DNA from: Eukaryota sp. TZLM1-RC
Taxonomy: Eukaryota > Metamonada: BaSk clade
Direction: 5' to 3'
Length of the DNA stretch: 64,000 nucleotides
Assembly (NCBI GenBank): GCA_040285825.1
Contig: JAUPSS010000001.1
Span: forward strand, 1,488,001-1,552,000
Part shown: positions 41,585 through 53,344 of the stretch, one piece after another
Numbering within the stretch: position 1 is the stretch's first letter
How the letters are laid out: every line of letters begins with the position of its first letter
The notes under the pieces: generated by a model
The model's input: only the letters and a program-made list of their open reading frames with translations
Database searches by the model: none
Told to the model about the DNA's origin: nothing
Translations under genes and position numbers: made by a program

Positions 41585-44500
41585 CCTTCCTCTACATAAA
41601 ACCGCTTAACTTAAAACCTGGCTGAACTGTGACCATTGCTTCTATTCTTTCTTGTTGATGCCTGAATCAGTTTCTGATTCTAATGGTGTCAAAAGAAAGA
41701 ACGATAGACAACAAGATGCTCAAGACGTCCCTTCCACTTCTCCTCCTCAACCTCTTCTCTCTTCATTTTTGGACAAAAAATTTCTGATCAAGAATTTTTA
41801 GAACATCACGATGAAAACAAAGTTTGTTCAAAAACGAAGCCACGCTCCTACAGATGCTCAAAGTGTCGACAACAGGGACATAATGCTCGAACATGCCCCA
41901 ATGTTGGAAAAAATGATGCGGCAAATTCTGAAACAAAATGTAAAAGAAAATTGATTAGAAGGAAAGAGTCTAAGGCAGAACCAATAAATAATACTCCACA
42001 AGTTGTTGCAAAACCAGTTAGCAATCGATTGAAGCACAAAACTTGCAACAATTGTGGTATTTCTTTTAGAAAAAATGCAAAAGGAAAAACTTCTGATCGA
42101 TTCTTGAAATGCCGCATAGTTGATAACTACCATCCTCCCATAAGAATACCTCAAGAAATTCATCCGTCAAAAGGCAATGAATTTGCTTTCGTTTTTAAAA
42201 GATTTTTGGATCAATTATGTAAAGGAAAGTATGCTATCAGTATTCTTTGGGAATTCTATGGTTCTTTTGGTCCTCCTTTTGAAAAAAATTTTCGTAAATA
42301 ATTCCGAAGATTTAACTAATATAGCACCTAATTATTAATTAATCTTTGACACCTTTACCCTTGAATCTTCTTCTGGTGTCAAACAAGGTGATCCTCTTGG
42401 TCCATTGCTTTTTTGTTTGGCTATTCATAATACTATTGAATTGACCCAGAAAGAATTCCCTGAGTTACGTATTGTTGCTTAAATGGATGACATTTCGATT
42501 ATTGGTTCTTATGAAAGCATTTGTAGGGTTTCGGAAGGCATTGCTGCGAAATACAAAGACATTGGATTAGCCTTGAATCCCACAAAATGTCTCTTGATTG
42601 GAAGAACAAAACAATCTCTATTGATTGATGATGTTCAAATTCCTTTCATTAATTATGAACAACAAGCGTTCAAGTTTCTTGGATGTTGGTTAGGTAATTT
42701 GGATGAAATTTATTCCCAATTGAACAATTTATTGGAAAATTTTGACAAGGATCTTAGTTTTATTGCTGAATTTGATATTGAAAAACACATCAAATTTTTC
42801 ATTTTAAAAATTTGTTATTCTGGAAAATTCACTCATATTTTAAGGTCAACTCTTCCTTCAGTGTCTCTTGATTTTTGTAGATCCTTCAACAAACTTCGGG
42901 TCAAATTTTTTTCCTCATTATTGGAGGTAAATGAATCTTTAATTCGAAGTCATGTTTTTTGTTCTGCTGATTTAGGTGGAATTGGTTTCACGAAATCTTC
43001 GATTTTATGTAAAGCAGCTTTTTTAGGAGGTGGAAAAAATTTTGTTTTTGAATTTTTTCAAAGGTTTCCTTGTGATGTTCATCTGATCCATGGTGAATCA
43101 AATTTTTATTTGAATCAACTTCAAATCGAATTAGATAATTTGCCTAGTGATATCTGAATTCAGTGTTTTCCTCAAAATGTTCAAGAAATTCCCACCCGAT
43201 CATTTCCAAATTTACGTTTTTGCTTGAAAAAGCTTCAGCACCATCTGGTTAAATTATATGAAGGCTTGGATTATGAAGTAAGACTTGGCTTGGCCAAAAC
43301 TAAAAATCCCGCTTTCGGTAATTGTTTAAAGGATATTCGTGATAGTTCTGCTGCTGCTTTAGTAACTCAAGTTCCCTCTGTTTATGGACTTTTGTTAAAA
43401 AACAATGAATGGCTTCTAAACATGCGTTTTCGTTGTTTTCTGTGGCCAAACAATTTGCCCAATCATTTAACTTGTAAATGTGGTAAACCTCTTTTGTTTA
43501 CTCATCTTTTGAACTGTAAACATTTCATTACGTTTAGAAGCAAAGTGCATAATAACGTCAGGGACCAAATTTATGTAATGTGCAAATCATATCTAGTAGA
43601 TTCCTTTTTAGAACCGCTGTTATCAAAATTAATTCTTGATGATCCCAATATTGATAGTACGCGTTACAACAGAGCTTCTATGGGTCTGACAAGAGGTGAT
43701 CTAGTTGTTCCTGGTTTAAATGGTAGTTTTACTATTTTGGACGCCATGTCTATTGACCCTTGTAATTCCTCTAACGAACATCTCATTAACTCGGATGTAA
43801 ATAATCCTCTTCTTGCAGGCGAAAAATATAAAATTGCTAAATAAGCGAAACCCATTTCCTCGGTTAACGAAAATTCTCATGCCCAATAAAATTTATGTCC
43901 CTTTGTTTTTTCTTTGCTTGGATCTCTAGGTAAGGCTGCTATGGCTTTCCTTGAGGACTTTGTTGTAGTTGTAAAGGAAAGAACTGGAAGAATTTTCAAT
44001 TGTGTTTACTGGCACAACAGGATTGTATTTTCTATTTTTAAGGGAATGGTAAAACTAATTTCTGATTCACTATCTTCTTTTGGGAAATTTTCTGAATCTT
44101 TAGCAATTAATTGTTTTGATGTAGGGGAGGCAGGTTTTGAGGATGTGGAGTTTTAATTGTGTATTTCATATTTGTTGTTGAATAAAAATAAAAATTTTTA
44201 CGTAAAAAAAATATAGCACGGAGAAATCAGTCATCCGAGAAATTAAGTAAAATTTTTGAAGACAAATGCTGTGACAACAAATGGTCCAAGGCTTTGTCAG
44301 CTTTAAGTCCCGGAGTTAAAGCACCCAACAATCAAAATACAATAGATAAACTAAAAATTCTTCATCCTTATGAAGACCCTATAATGAATCAAAATTTTTA
44401 CGGCACATACTGGGAAAATTATCCATTCATGTCATCAGAAGTTTTTTCGGTGATAAAAAAGAGACCACGCGGTAAGTCTGCCGGACTTTCTGGTATTACT

Positions 44501-44680
44501 ATTGATCATGTAAAAGCCGCAATTATTTCTTCAGAGGATTGTTTTGGTTTATTAACCAAATTTTTCAACAAAATATTGACTGGACAACTGAGATATCCAG
44601 ATGAATTAAGAAGTTCTCGTTTGACTGCACTTGTCAAAAATTCAAAAATGGATGTTCGTCCTATAGCACTCTCTGAGAGC
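41585..44680 (+). mobile_element. Family D 5' portion with nested family A copy; inverted duplicate of 46403-49520
   Basis: The family D 5' UTR begins near CTTCCTCTACATA. It is followed by the zinc-knuckle region (frame broken once near 41790), then a nested family A copy at 42328-44209. The D reading frame then resumes (NIARRNQSSEKL..., 44294 onward) through the RT N-terminus, with RPRGKSAGLSGITIDHVKAA. It stops at 44680 at a breakpoint joined to family B sequence. The same nested structure lies inverted at 46403-49520, with mirror coordinates summing to about 91090. Confidence 0.8.
42328..44209 (+). mobile_element. Family A copy nested in family D (plus strand)
   Basis: 5'-truncated in the RT palm (LESSSGVKQGDPLGPLLFC). 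It runs through RT thumb, connection, CCHC and RLE to an A-rich tail. Flanking duplications AATATAGCAC at 42318-42327 and 44210-44219. The catalytic YMDD reads stop-MDD (TAA at 42480), a Trp codon is TGA near 43155, and two Tyr codons in the RLE region are TAA. Dead copy. Confidence 0.85.
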
Positions 44681-44686
44681 AGTCTT

Positions 44687-45060
44687 CCGAGAAGGATTCA
44701 TTTCTATAAGACTTACAGATACAATATAATCGGTTTTTTACAGCATCGTGAACCTTGCTTCTAAAAGTAATACAATGTTTACAATTTAACAAATGAGTAA
44801 TTGTAATTTTTTCGAGAACTCTTACAAATTATATTATCAGGTAAATTATCAGGCCAGATAAAGGAACGAAATCTCATATTCAAAGTCCAAGCAGAATCAG
44901 TTAAGAGAGTACCATAAACTTGAGGAATTGTGGTTACTAAGGCAGAAGAAGTACTATCACACATATCTTGTAAAAGATTTGCAAAAGCGGGATTCTTTCC
45001 CTTGGCCAAGCCAAGTCTAACATCAAACTCCAAGCTTTCAAAAATCTTTAACAATTTTTG
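44687..45060 (-). mobile_element. Family B fragment (left arm of the large inverted repeat)
   Basis: Minus strand, connection and CCHC region of family B (ESLEFDVRLGLAKGKNPAFAN, QVYGTLLTDSAW, FRSFIWPDNLPDN). Mirror image of 60915-61302. Confidence 0.8.
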
Positions 45061-45485
45061 TTGAAATTTTTGTAGGAGAAAGTTTTGTTGATGAGGAATA
45101 AAGCATACAGAACTTACATGTCAAGAAGTGCTTCAAATGGGGGCTTTCTTACGTGGAACCAAACGTGTCCAGTAGAGCCAATGTAACATATTCCTAACCA
45201 GCAGTACTGGCTCCTGTCAGTACCGGATTCCTTAGAAGACCAGTTATTGTCAGCAAATGGGGTCAGCTTGTAGATAATGTCCACTATTGAGTAAATTATG
45301 GAATACTAGTGGAACTGGATACGAATGCAGCAAAAGGTACCAAACAGATTATACAATTACTGTTGTCGGGATAATAAGGGATTTGTGGTGTTGAACAAAT
45401 AAAGCTGTAGTAACAGATGACACCCATTGACAGTTGCCATATACGTTTGATCTATTTGAAACGGATTTGAAATTTGTAAACGTGT
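45061..45485. other. Non-coding part of the large inverted repeat arm
   Basis: Mirror image of 60500-60914 with small indels. It lies between a family B fragment and the insertion site of the 4-kb family D element. No reading frame recognised. Confidence 0.5.
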
Positions 45486-45558
45486 ACCCAATTGTTTTTA
45501 TATTTATTGAATTTGCACACTTGATTAAATTAAATCATAACTAATGGGACGACTATCA

Positions 45559-46305
45559 TTAAACCAAGATTTCCTCTACAAAATCTTGATTTGCTTGCTG
45601 TCTAGCTAAAGCTTCTCTAATTCGATTGAAAAACCGCGGTAATCTATTAATAATGGCAAATTGAATCTGTGAACGCCATAAAAAAATATCAAATCTTTTC
45701 ATTGTTTTTTCTTTCACCATTTTTTGGAAGTCATCCAAAAAAGTTTCTGCTTCAACTGATAATCTTCCATTTATCGAAAATGGGAAAGCAATAAAAACCA
45801 GCTGTGTATTTCTATCGACATTTGCATCTTCAATTTCTTTATCATATTTTCTATGTTTTTCTTTTGCTTTAAAATCCAGAGCAACCACAGGATTAAGTTT
45901 TCTTCTGTGAACCAAAGTATCGTTTGCAACATTACATGAGACAAAGTCAACAATAGCTTCAGAATTATCAATCCAATCACAGTATACATCACCTCTATCA
46001 TCAGAACCAAAATTATTCAGAGAAAGTGTTTCCTTCAGCAGGGGCTCTTTGATACACGATATCCTTGCAGTTTGTGCCATATTGAAAACAGTGTCTCTAA
46101 CAGCATCATGTAATGAAGAACGATAAGTTATCAATTTAGAGCAATTTAGAGCATGGCGCAAAGTGAGTTGAGGTGAATTCGAACAAATACATTTTTCTTT
46201 TGATAATAATTGGTTAATGGGGATGTTCAAATATAATCTCATTTTTGTTACAAATGCTTCATTAGTTAAATGATTCATTTTGACGAAATAAGACATCAGT
46301 AGCAA
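45559..46305 (-). pseudogene. Family D CCHC plus RLE domains (best-preserved copy)
   Basis: A 248-codon frame carrying the CxC...H...C cluster (CICSNSPQLTLRHALNC, about residues 40-56). A DAVRDTVF helix follows, then the RLE core with RGDVYCDWIDNSEAIVDFVSC (acidic positions near residues 112-126) and a basic/hydrophobic C-terminus ending NQDFVEEILV. It cuts DNA in intact family members. Here it is separated from the RT by an internal deletion and frame change near 46300. Confidence 0.7.
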
Positions 46306-46880
46306 AAATCGCCATCTGTAGTATTTATACCATATTGAAAGGGTAATAAAATCTTTTTAGCTTTTTCATTGAACCTGCTTAAGCAACACGCAGAAAAAAT
46401 ATTGTGTAAGCTCTCAGAGACTGCAATAGGACGAACATCCATTTTTGAATTTTTGACAAGTGCAGTCAAACGAGAACTTCTTAATTCTTCTGGGTATTTG
46501 CGTTGACCAGATAATATTTGGTTGAAAAATTTGGTCAATAAACCAAGGCAATCTTCTGAAGAAATAATCGCGGCTTTTACATGATCAATAGTAATACCAG
46601 AAAGTCCGGCAGACTTACCACGAGGTCTCTTTTTGATAACCGAAAAAACTTCTGATGGCATCAATGGATAATTTTCCCAGTATGTGCCGTAAAAATTTTG
46701 ATCCATTATAGGGTCTTCATAAGGATGAAGTATTTTCAGTTTATCCATTGTATTTTCATTGTTCGGTGCTTTGACTCCGGGACTTAAAGCTGACAAAGCC
46801 TTGGACCATTTGTTGTCAAAGCATTTGTCTTCAAAAATTTTACTTAATTTCTCGGATGACTGATTTCTCCGTGCTATATT

Positions 46881-48764
46881 TTTTTTACGTAAAAATTTTT
46901 ATTTTTATTCAACAACAAATATGAAATACACAATTAAAACTCCACATCCTCAAAACCTGCCTCCCCTACATCAAAACAATTAATTGCTAAAGATTCAGAA
47001 AATTTCCCAAAAGAAGATAGTGAATCAGAAATTAGTTTTACCATTCCCTTAAAAATAGAAAATACAATCCTGTTTTGCCAGTAAACACGATTGAAAATTC
47101 TTCCAGTTCTTTCCTTTACAACTACAACAAAGTCCTCAAGGAAAGCCATAGCAGCCTTACCTAGAGATCCAAGCAAAGAAAAAACAAAGGGACATAAATT
47201 ATATTGGGCATGAGAATTTTCATTAACCGAGGAAATGGGTTTCGCTTATTTAGCAATTTTATATTTTTCGCCTGCAAGAAGAGGATTATTTACATCCGAG
47301 TTAATGAGATGTTCGTTAGAGGAATTACAAGGGTCAATAGACATGGCGTCCAAAATAGTAAAACTACCATTTAAACCAGGAACAACTAGATCACCTCTTG
47401 TCAGACCCATAGAAGCTCTGTTGTAACGCGTACTATCAATATTGGGATCATCAAGAATTAATTTTGATAACAGCGGTTCTAAAAAGGAATCTACTCGATA
47501 TGATTTGCACATTACATAAATTTGGTCCCTGACGTTATTATGCACTTTGCTTCTAAACGTAATGAAATGTTTACAGTTCAAAAGATGAGTAAACAAAAGA
47601 GGTTTACCACATTTACAAGTTAAATGATTGGGCAAATTGTTTGGCCACAGAAAACAACGAAAACGCATGTTTAGAAGCCATTCATTGTTTTTTAACAAAA
47701 GTCCATAAACAGAGGGAACTTGAGTTACTAAAGCAGCAGCAGAACTATCACGAATATCCTTTAAACAATTACCGAAAGCGGGATTTTTAGTTTTGGCCAA
47801 GCCAAGTCTTACTTCATAATCCAAGCCTTCATATAATTTAACCAGATGGTGCTGAAGCTTATTCAAGCAAAAACGTAAATTTGGAAATGATCGGGTGGGA
47901 ATTTCTTGAACATTTTGAGGAAAACACTGAATTCAGATATCACTAGGCAAATTATCTAATTCGATTTGAAGTTGATTCAAATAAAAATTTGATTCACCAT
48001 GGATCAGATGAACATCATAAGGAAACCTTTGAAAAAATTCAAAAACAAAATTTTTTCCACTTCCTAAAAAAGCTGCTTTACATAAAATCGAAGATTTCGT
48101 GAAACCAATTCCACCTAAATCAGCAGAACAAAAACCATGACTTCGAATTAAAGATTCATTTACCTCCAATAATGAGGAAAAAAAATTTGACCCGAAGTTT
48201 GTTGAAGGATCTACAAAAATCAAGAGACACTGAAGGAAGAGTTGACCTTAAAATATGAGTGAATTTTCCAGAATAACAAATTTTTAAAATGAAAAATTTG
48301 ATGTGTTTTTCAATATCAAATTCAGCAATAAAACTAAGATCCTTGTCAAAATTTTCCAATAAATTGTTCAATTGGGAATAAATTTCATCCATAATTACCT
48401 AACCAACATCCAAGAAACTTGAACGCTTGTTGTTCATAATTAATGAAAGGAATTTGAACATCATCAATCAATAGAGATTGTTTTGTTCTTCCAATCAAGA
48501 GACATTTTGTGGGATTCAAGGCTAATCCAATGTCTTTGTATTTCGCAGCAATGCCTTCCGAAACCCTACAAATGCTTTCATAAGAACCAATAATCGAAAT
48601 GTCATCCATTTAAGCAACAATACGTAACTCAGGGAATTCTTTCTGGGTCAATTCAATAGTATTATGAATAGCCAAACAAAAAAGCAATGGACCAAGAGGA
48701 TCACCTTGTTTGACACCAGAAGAAGATTCAAGGGTAAAGGTGTCAAAGATTAATTAATAATTAG
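46881..48764 (-). mobile_element. Family A copy nested in family D (minus strand)
   Basis: Mirror copy of 42328-44209, with the same target duplication (GTGCTATATT as read on the plus strand, at 46871-46880 and 48765-48774). It shares the TAA replacing the Tyr of YMDD (near 48610) and the TGA at the Trp codon. One RLE Tyr codon that is TAA in the other copy is intact here. Confidence 0.85.
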
Positions 48765-49440
48765 GTGCTATATTAGTTAAATCTTCGGAATTATTTACGA
48801 AATTTTGTTCAAAAGGAGGACCAAAAGAACCATAGAATTCCCAAAGAATACTGATAGCATACTTTCCATTACATAATTGATCCAAAAATCTTTTAAAAAC
48901 GAAAGCAAATTCATTGCTTTTTGACGGATGAATTTCTTGAGGTATTCTTATGGGAGGATGGTAGTTATCAACTATGCGGCATTTCAAGAATCGATCAGAA
49001 GTTTTTCCTTTTGCATTTTTTCTAAAAGAAATACCACAATTGTTGCAAGTTTTGTGCTTCAATCGATTGCTAACTGGTTTTGCAACAACTTGTGGAGTAT
49101 TATTTATTGGTTCTGCCTTAGACTCTTTCCTTCTAATCAATTTTCTTTTACATTTTGTTTCAGAATTTGCCGCATCATTTTTTCCAACATTGGGGCATGT
49201 TCGAGCATTATGTTCTTGTTGTCGACACTTTGAGCATCTGTAGGAGCGTGGCTTCGTTTTTGAACAAACTTTGTTTTCATCGTGATTGTCTAAAAATTCT
49301 TGATCAGAATTTTTTTTGTCCAAAAATGAAGAGAGAAGAGGTTGAGGAGGAGAGGTGGAAAGGACGTCTTGAGCATCTTGTTGACTATCGTTCTTTCTTT
49401 TGACTCCATTAGAATCAGAAACTGATTCAGGCATCAACAA
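48754..49440 (-). pseudogene. Family D N-terminal zinc-knuckle region
   Basis: A 228-codon frame starting MLMPESVSDSNGVKRKND. A CCHC zinc knuckle CSKCRQQEHNARTC (C-x2-C-x4-H-x4-C) lies near residues 74-87, and a second Cys pair CNNC near residue 134 lies within a basic region. The last few codons and the stop come from the inserted family A sequence; uninterrupted, the frame would run on into NIARRNQSSEKL and the RT domain. The knuckle probably binds nucleic acid in the retrotransposition complex. Confidence 0.7.
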
Positions 49441-49611
49441 GAAAGAATAGAAGCAATGATCTCGGTTCAGCCAGGTTTTAAGTTAAACGGTTATATGTAG
49501 AGGAAGAAAAAAAAGAAAAAAACCCAATTGTTCAATTGAAATTTTTACATTTCTTGGAAAAATCATTTTTCTCTTCCAAAAATCTTAACATAGGCTCACA
49601 CATCAACACTC

Positions 49612-51320
49612 ATGAGCCAATCTCACCAAATACCTGTATGTCACAATCGAATCTTTACACCAGCAGCAATCTTGTCCTTCACTACAGTTTGAGCAACCAC
49701 CAATTGTATGATCAAAGAATGGACTAACCAAAGTACAATGTTCCTGTTCAACCGATCTATGATCCACCAAAGAAAAGGGGAATGGCACTGCTACTCGTTG
49801 CTGGTATTGGACTATTAGTGATAGGTGCAATTGTGGTATTTGTTCTTAGCTTGTCCGGTGAAAATTCATCCAATGTATCCGATTACTTCCCAATCTCAGG
49901 AACTGTGTCAGTGGAAGACCAATCCTTGGCAGCTGATGTTACTGTTCGTATCTTGAACTCTCAAGAAGAAGAATCTACCCAAACCACTAATGGCAAGTTT
50001 GAAGTGGTACTTTTTGCCAGACCATATGATGATGCAGAAATAACCGTCTCAGTTCATGATGACTGTTTTCAATCAGCAAAACTCACTGAAACAGTTGAAT
50101 GGGCACAAGGATTGTCCATTCGTCCCAAACCAGCATCTAAAGAGTTTGAAGTGTCAGGAACAGTCTACTTTGATGGTTCACCTTCATCCAACGCTAGGGT
50201 CTCGGTTCAAGCTACTGAAGGGTCTTCACAACAAAGGAGCCAAACTACTGACTCTTCTGGAAGATTCAGCATTCCTGTTGATGGATACTGCAATTCTGAT
50301 TTTGACGTTACTGTCACTGCTAATGATGATTCCTTTGATGATAAATTGCTTACTGTCTCCATGGATGATCGTCAAGATGTAGACATAGCAGTGATTAAGA
50401 CCTACACTGTTACTGGAACATTGACTTTATGGGGTACAAGCACTAATGTTGTTGACGTACGTCTTATTGACTCTGCAGGTACCAGTCAGGAAGTCACTCC
50501 AAACCTTCATGGTCGGTACACCTTCTATAATGTTGCAAAAGGATCAGGCAAAATTGGTACTCATCCTTATTGGGATGCCACTAGTCGTGAAATTCACGTT
50601 GGTCACGACACGAACTTTGACATTGATAGGGAATATGTCAACATTGAAATTACCATGAAAGTTCAGCAAAGCGGTTCACCTGTACCTGGTGCCATGATTA
50701 TCTTCAATGAACAATATTATATTGTTACTGGTGCTGATGGAATCCAAAAATGGCACGCTGGGCTCATTCCAGGAGCCTCGTATACAATCACTGTTTATGG
50801 CCAACGTCACATGCCCATTACTACTAAGTTTGTCATTGGTGAAGATCCTACAGTAACCTTTGATCTTACCCCAGCTTCCATCGAGTTCACCCATAGTGGT
50901 GATGTTGTTGCTATTGATTTTGCAAACAGCGACTGGTATGATTCTTCCTCACTACACTCTGAATGGTCTGATGTTGCCTTTTGTCAAGATAGAACAATTT
51001 ACTGGGATGACTGTGGAAGTTCTATGAATAATGTCAATTGTGGCACCCATATACAAGATTTGTCATTTAAACTTCTACCAGACTGGACTAGAGCACTTGA
51101 TTTTACAGGTGAACGACACACAATTGGAGGACAGCAGTGTGTTGAGGTGAAATGGGAGGAAGAAAACACTGTTCACCATTATTGGTGTTTATCATTTGAA
51201 AACCACAATCTTAGATACCACCGCAGAGAACGCAGTTGGGGTATATGGAGCACAGCAGAAGAGCTCCATTTCAGAAGTCATGCTTATTATAGTTATTATA
51301 CCAAATGGATATATTGTTGA
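49612..51320 (+). CDS. Type II membrane protein with tandem beta-sandwich repeats, copy 1
   Basis: Proposed exons are 49612-49635 and 49734-51320, giving 536 residues. An 8-codon exon is followed by a GTATGT donor and a 98-nt intron ending GACTAACCAAAG, phase 0. The join gives a Pro/Tyr-rich tail (YNVPVQPIYDPPKKRG), then a membrane helix (MALLLVAGIGLLVIGAIVVF) and a large ectodomain. The ectodomain has about four Ig/transthyretin-like modules of the carboxypeptidase-regulatory type (SGTVYFDGSPSSNARVSV, TDSSGRFSIPV, HGRYTFYNV) and a Cys/Trp/Tyr-rich C-terminal domain (about the last 125 residues). Without splicing an in-frame TAA at 49725 blocks the tail, and translation from 49782 would give 512 residues. 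The paralogue at 1-182 has the same donor and an AAAG acceptor, which supports the intron. Function unknown, probably cell surface. Confidence 0.72.
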
Positions 51321-51556
51321 ATGTAGAACAATAGTGACAATCATGCATACAGAAATAACCTATTGTAACCTATTTTAATCAAACATCCAGAAACTCCATC
51401 ACTTTTCCAAATTCTCAAAACAGTTTTGTATATTTAAACAATATTTGGGTAAATTTTGACAAATTGTATTTGAAAAACCCGTTAGCTGCGTGTTACTTCT
51501 GTAGATATTTTTTAATTCTGTCTTCTACTTTTTTAATTATCCATTTTATTAAAAAC
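51321..51556. other. 3' flank of the membrane-protein gene
   Basis: Short AT-rich stretch, mirrored at 58468-58703, separating the gene from a family B 3' end. Confidence 0.6.
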
Positions 51557-52835
51557 CTATAAATCAACATCTAAAAAATCCATCTCTCCCAAAACAAAAA
51601 CACTAGATGCAACTCTCTCATAGTGAGATCCAAGAGAAAGCAAAGCATCAGAAACCATCTTCAACATTCCCTTAAAAATAGAAAACACCATTCTCTTTTG
51701 CCAAAAAAATCTGTTGAAATTTCTACTAGTTCTTCTCTTTACAATCATTTTAAAATGTGCCAAAAAACGTATTGCCGTTGGAGCAAGTGAACCAAAAAGA
51801 GAAAATACAAATGGATACAAATTGTATTTTGCATACTGTTGACTGGACAATTTGGACATAGGTTCATTGTATTTTTTGAATTTGAAATTTTCAGCATTTG
51901 AAAGAGGATTAGGGATTTCAGAATTAGCAAGCCTTTCATTTGAGGCATTACAAGGATGCACAGACATTACATCCAATAAAATGAAGGTTCCATCTAATCC
52001 AGGTAATATGACAACACCTCAATTATTCTTATGAAAATCATCTTCAGTATCAAACAGTTTTGCCAACAGAGGTTCCAAAAAGGATTCAATTCTATGAGAC
52101 TTACACAGTCTCTTACAGCATCATGAACCTTGCTTCCAAAAGTAATAAAATGTTTACAATTTAACAAATGAGTAATTGTAATTTTTCGAGAACATTTACA
52201 AATTTAATTATGAGGTAAATTATCAAGCCAGATAAAAGAACGAAATCTCATATCCAAAGTCCAAGCAGAATCAGTTAAGAGAGTACCATAAACTTGAGGA
52301 ATTGTTGTGACTAAGGCAGAAGAAGTACTATCACGCATATCTTGTAAAAGATTTGCAAAAGCGGGATTCTTTTTCTTGGCCAAGCCAAGTCTAACATCAA
52401 AATCCAAGCTTTCAAAAATCTTTGACAATTTTTGTTGAAGCTTTTTACAGCAAAACTGCAAATTAAATAGAGATCGGTTTGGAATTTCTTGAATTGATTG
52501 GGGAAAACATTTGGTCCAAATTTGTGGTGACAATCTACCAAGTTCACAAGATAACTCACTCAAATATGGACTGCAACTGGCAACTAAAAGATGAGAATCA
52601 TCAGGAAATCTAAATCATCACAAAATTCATAAATAAAATTCTTGCATCCCCCCAAAAATGCTGATTGACACAAAATAGAAAATTTAATCGGGCTGAAACA
52701 GTATTGAATTGAAAATACTGTCCACTCATAACGAGCAAGAATGATCCATCTGATGTAGCTGTGGGTATTGAAAACAAAGCTAATAGACATGCCATGAACA
52801 ATTTCCCCCACTTTTATCACAGCCATTATAGTCTT
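51557..52835 (-). mobile_element. Family B RLE non-LTR copy (left arm)
   Basis: Minus strand: connection region (52841-52204, with frame breaks), CCHC region with stops, and an intact last piece at 51976-51557 (FKKYNEPMSKL, FVFSLFGSLAPTAIRFL, ending FLDVDL). 5'-truncated. Mirror of 57181-58467. Confidence 0.85.
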
Positions 52836-53179
52836 TACCACAGAAATGCCTCAACAAAGTGCTTTATGCAATATCATTCATAAGCACAGTGTGATGTGAT
52901 GAACTTATACCAAAGAATGTGATAACGGTCAGCATTTTTGTCATGTGTTTTGACAATATCCAATATAAATGTTGGCTCCCCAAGGCTTATTTAATATGAT
53001 TAAAAAATAAATCAACTTTTCCTCATTCATATTTTCTCAGACTTTCTTTAATCTTTTTAGACTTACGGCAACATAAAGTTGAGCAAGTGCAATTATTGTT
53101 AATGACAACCATCCAACATTGCTAACATTACCAACTAATAATTTTAAAATCAAAAAAATCAGTGAACCGTTGTCAAATT

Positions 53180-53250
53180 GTGTACCCAACAGCCTGCAAT
53201 ACAATTTGTATTTTCTCTATTTGGTTCACTTGCTCCCACTGCTTAGCATT
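53180..53250 (+). mobile_element. Short family B scrap in the spacer
   Basis: Plus strand match to the family B FVFSLFGSLAPTA region (TTTGTATTTTCTC, GGTTCACTTGCTCC). Too short for more. Confidence 0.5.
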
Positions 53251-53344
53251 TAGCAGAGACCTGATGCAAGTGTTATTCCATGATTGGCAAATTAAAACTA
53301 ACTGTTTCGAAAAATCTAAAAAGCAGTTTTTATTGATGATTCAA

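Larger units (their letters stand above)
45495..49521 (-). mobile_element. Family D non-LTR retrotransposon with nested family A, inserted in the left arm
   Basis: A ~4.04-kb insertion bounded by the 9-bp duplication ACCCAATTG (45486-45494 and 49522-49530). The right arm retains the uninterrupted site near 60494-60503. In element order: pyrimidine-rich 5' leader, zinc-knuckle protein start (49440), nested family A copy (48764-46881), RT N-terminus (46796-46296), a jump that removes the RT core, CCHC plus RLE domains (46305-45559), and an A-rich 3' end. It carries both element ends but lacks the RT palm, so it is defective. Confidence 0.85.
44687..52835 (+). repeat. Large inverted repeat, left arm
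   Basis: Reverse complement of 57181-61302. In the 49530-52600 part, coordinates mirror exactly (paired positions sum to 110024); left of the 4-kb insertion they sum to 105989. The difference equals the insertion. A small indel near 52610 shifts the inner edge. The duplicated membrane-protein genes encode identical proteins. Confidence 0.93.

Noticed and set aside
41848-42163. Minus-strand ORFs of 89 and 101 codons (and mirrors at 48928-49243)
   Set aside because: They are antisense to the family D zinc-knuckle coding region and have no independent features.
49536-49727. Separate 63-codon ORF upstream of membrane-protein copy 1
   Set aside because: Better explained as 5' UTR plus intron of the downstream gene.
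50056-50658. ORFs of 108 and 70 codons within the membrane-protein gene (and mirrors at 59366-59968)
   Set aside because: Alternate frames of a well-supported coding sequence.
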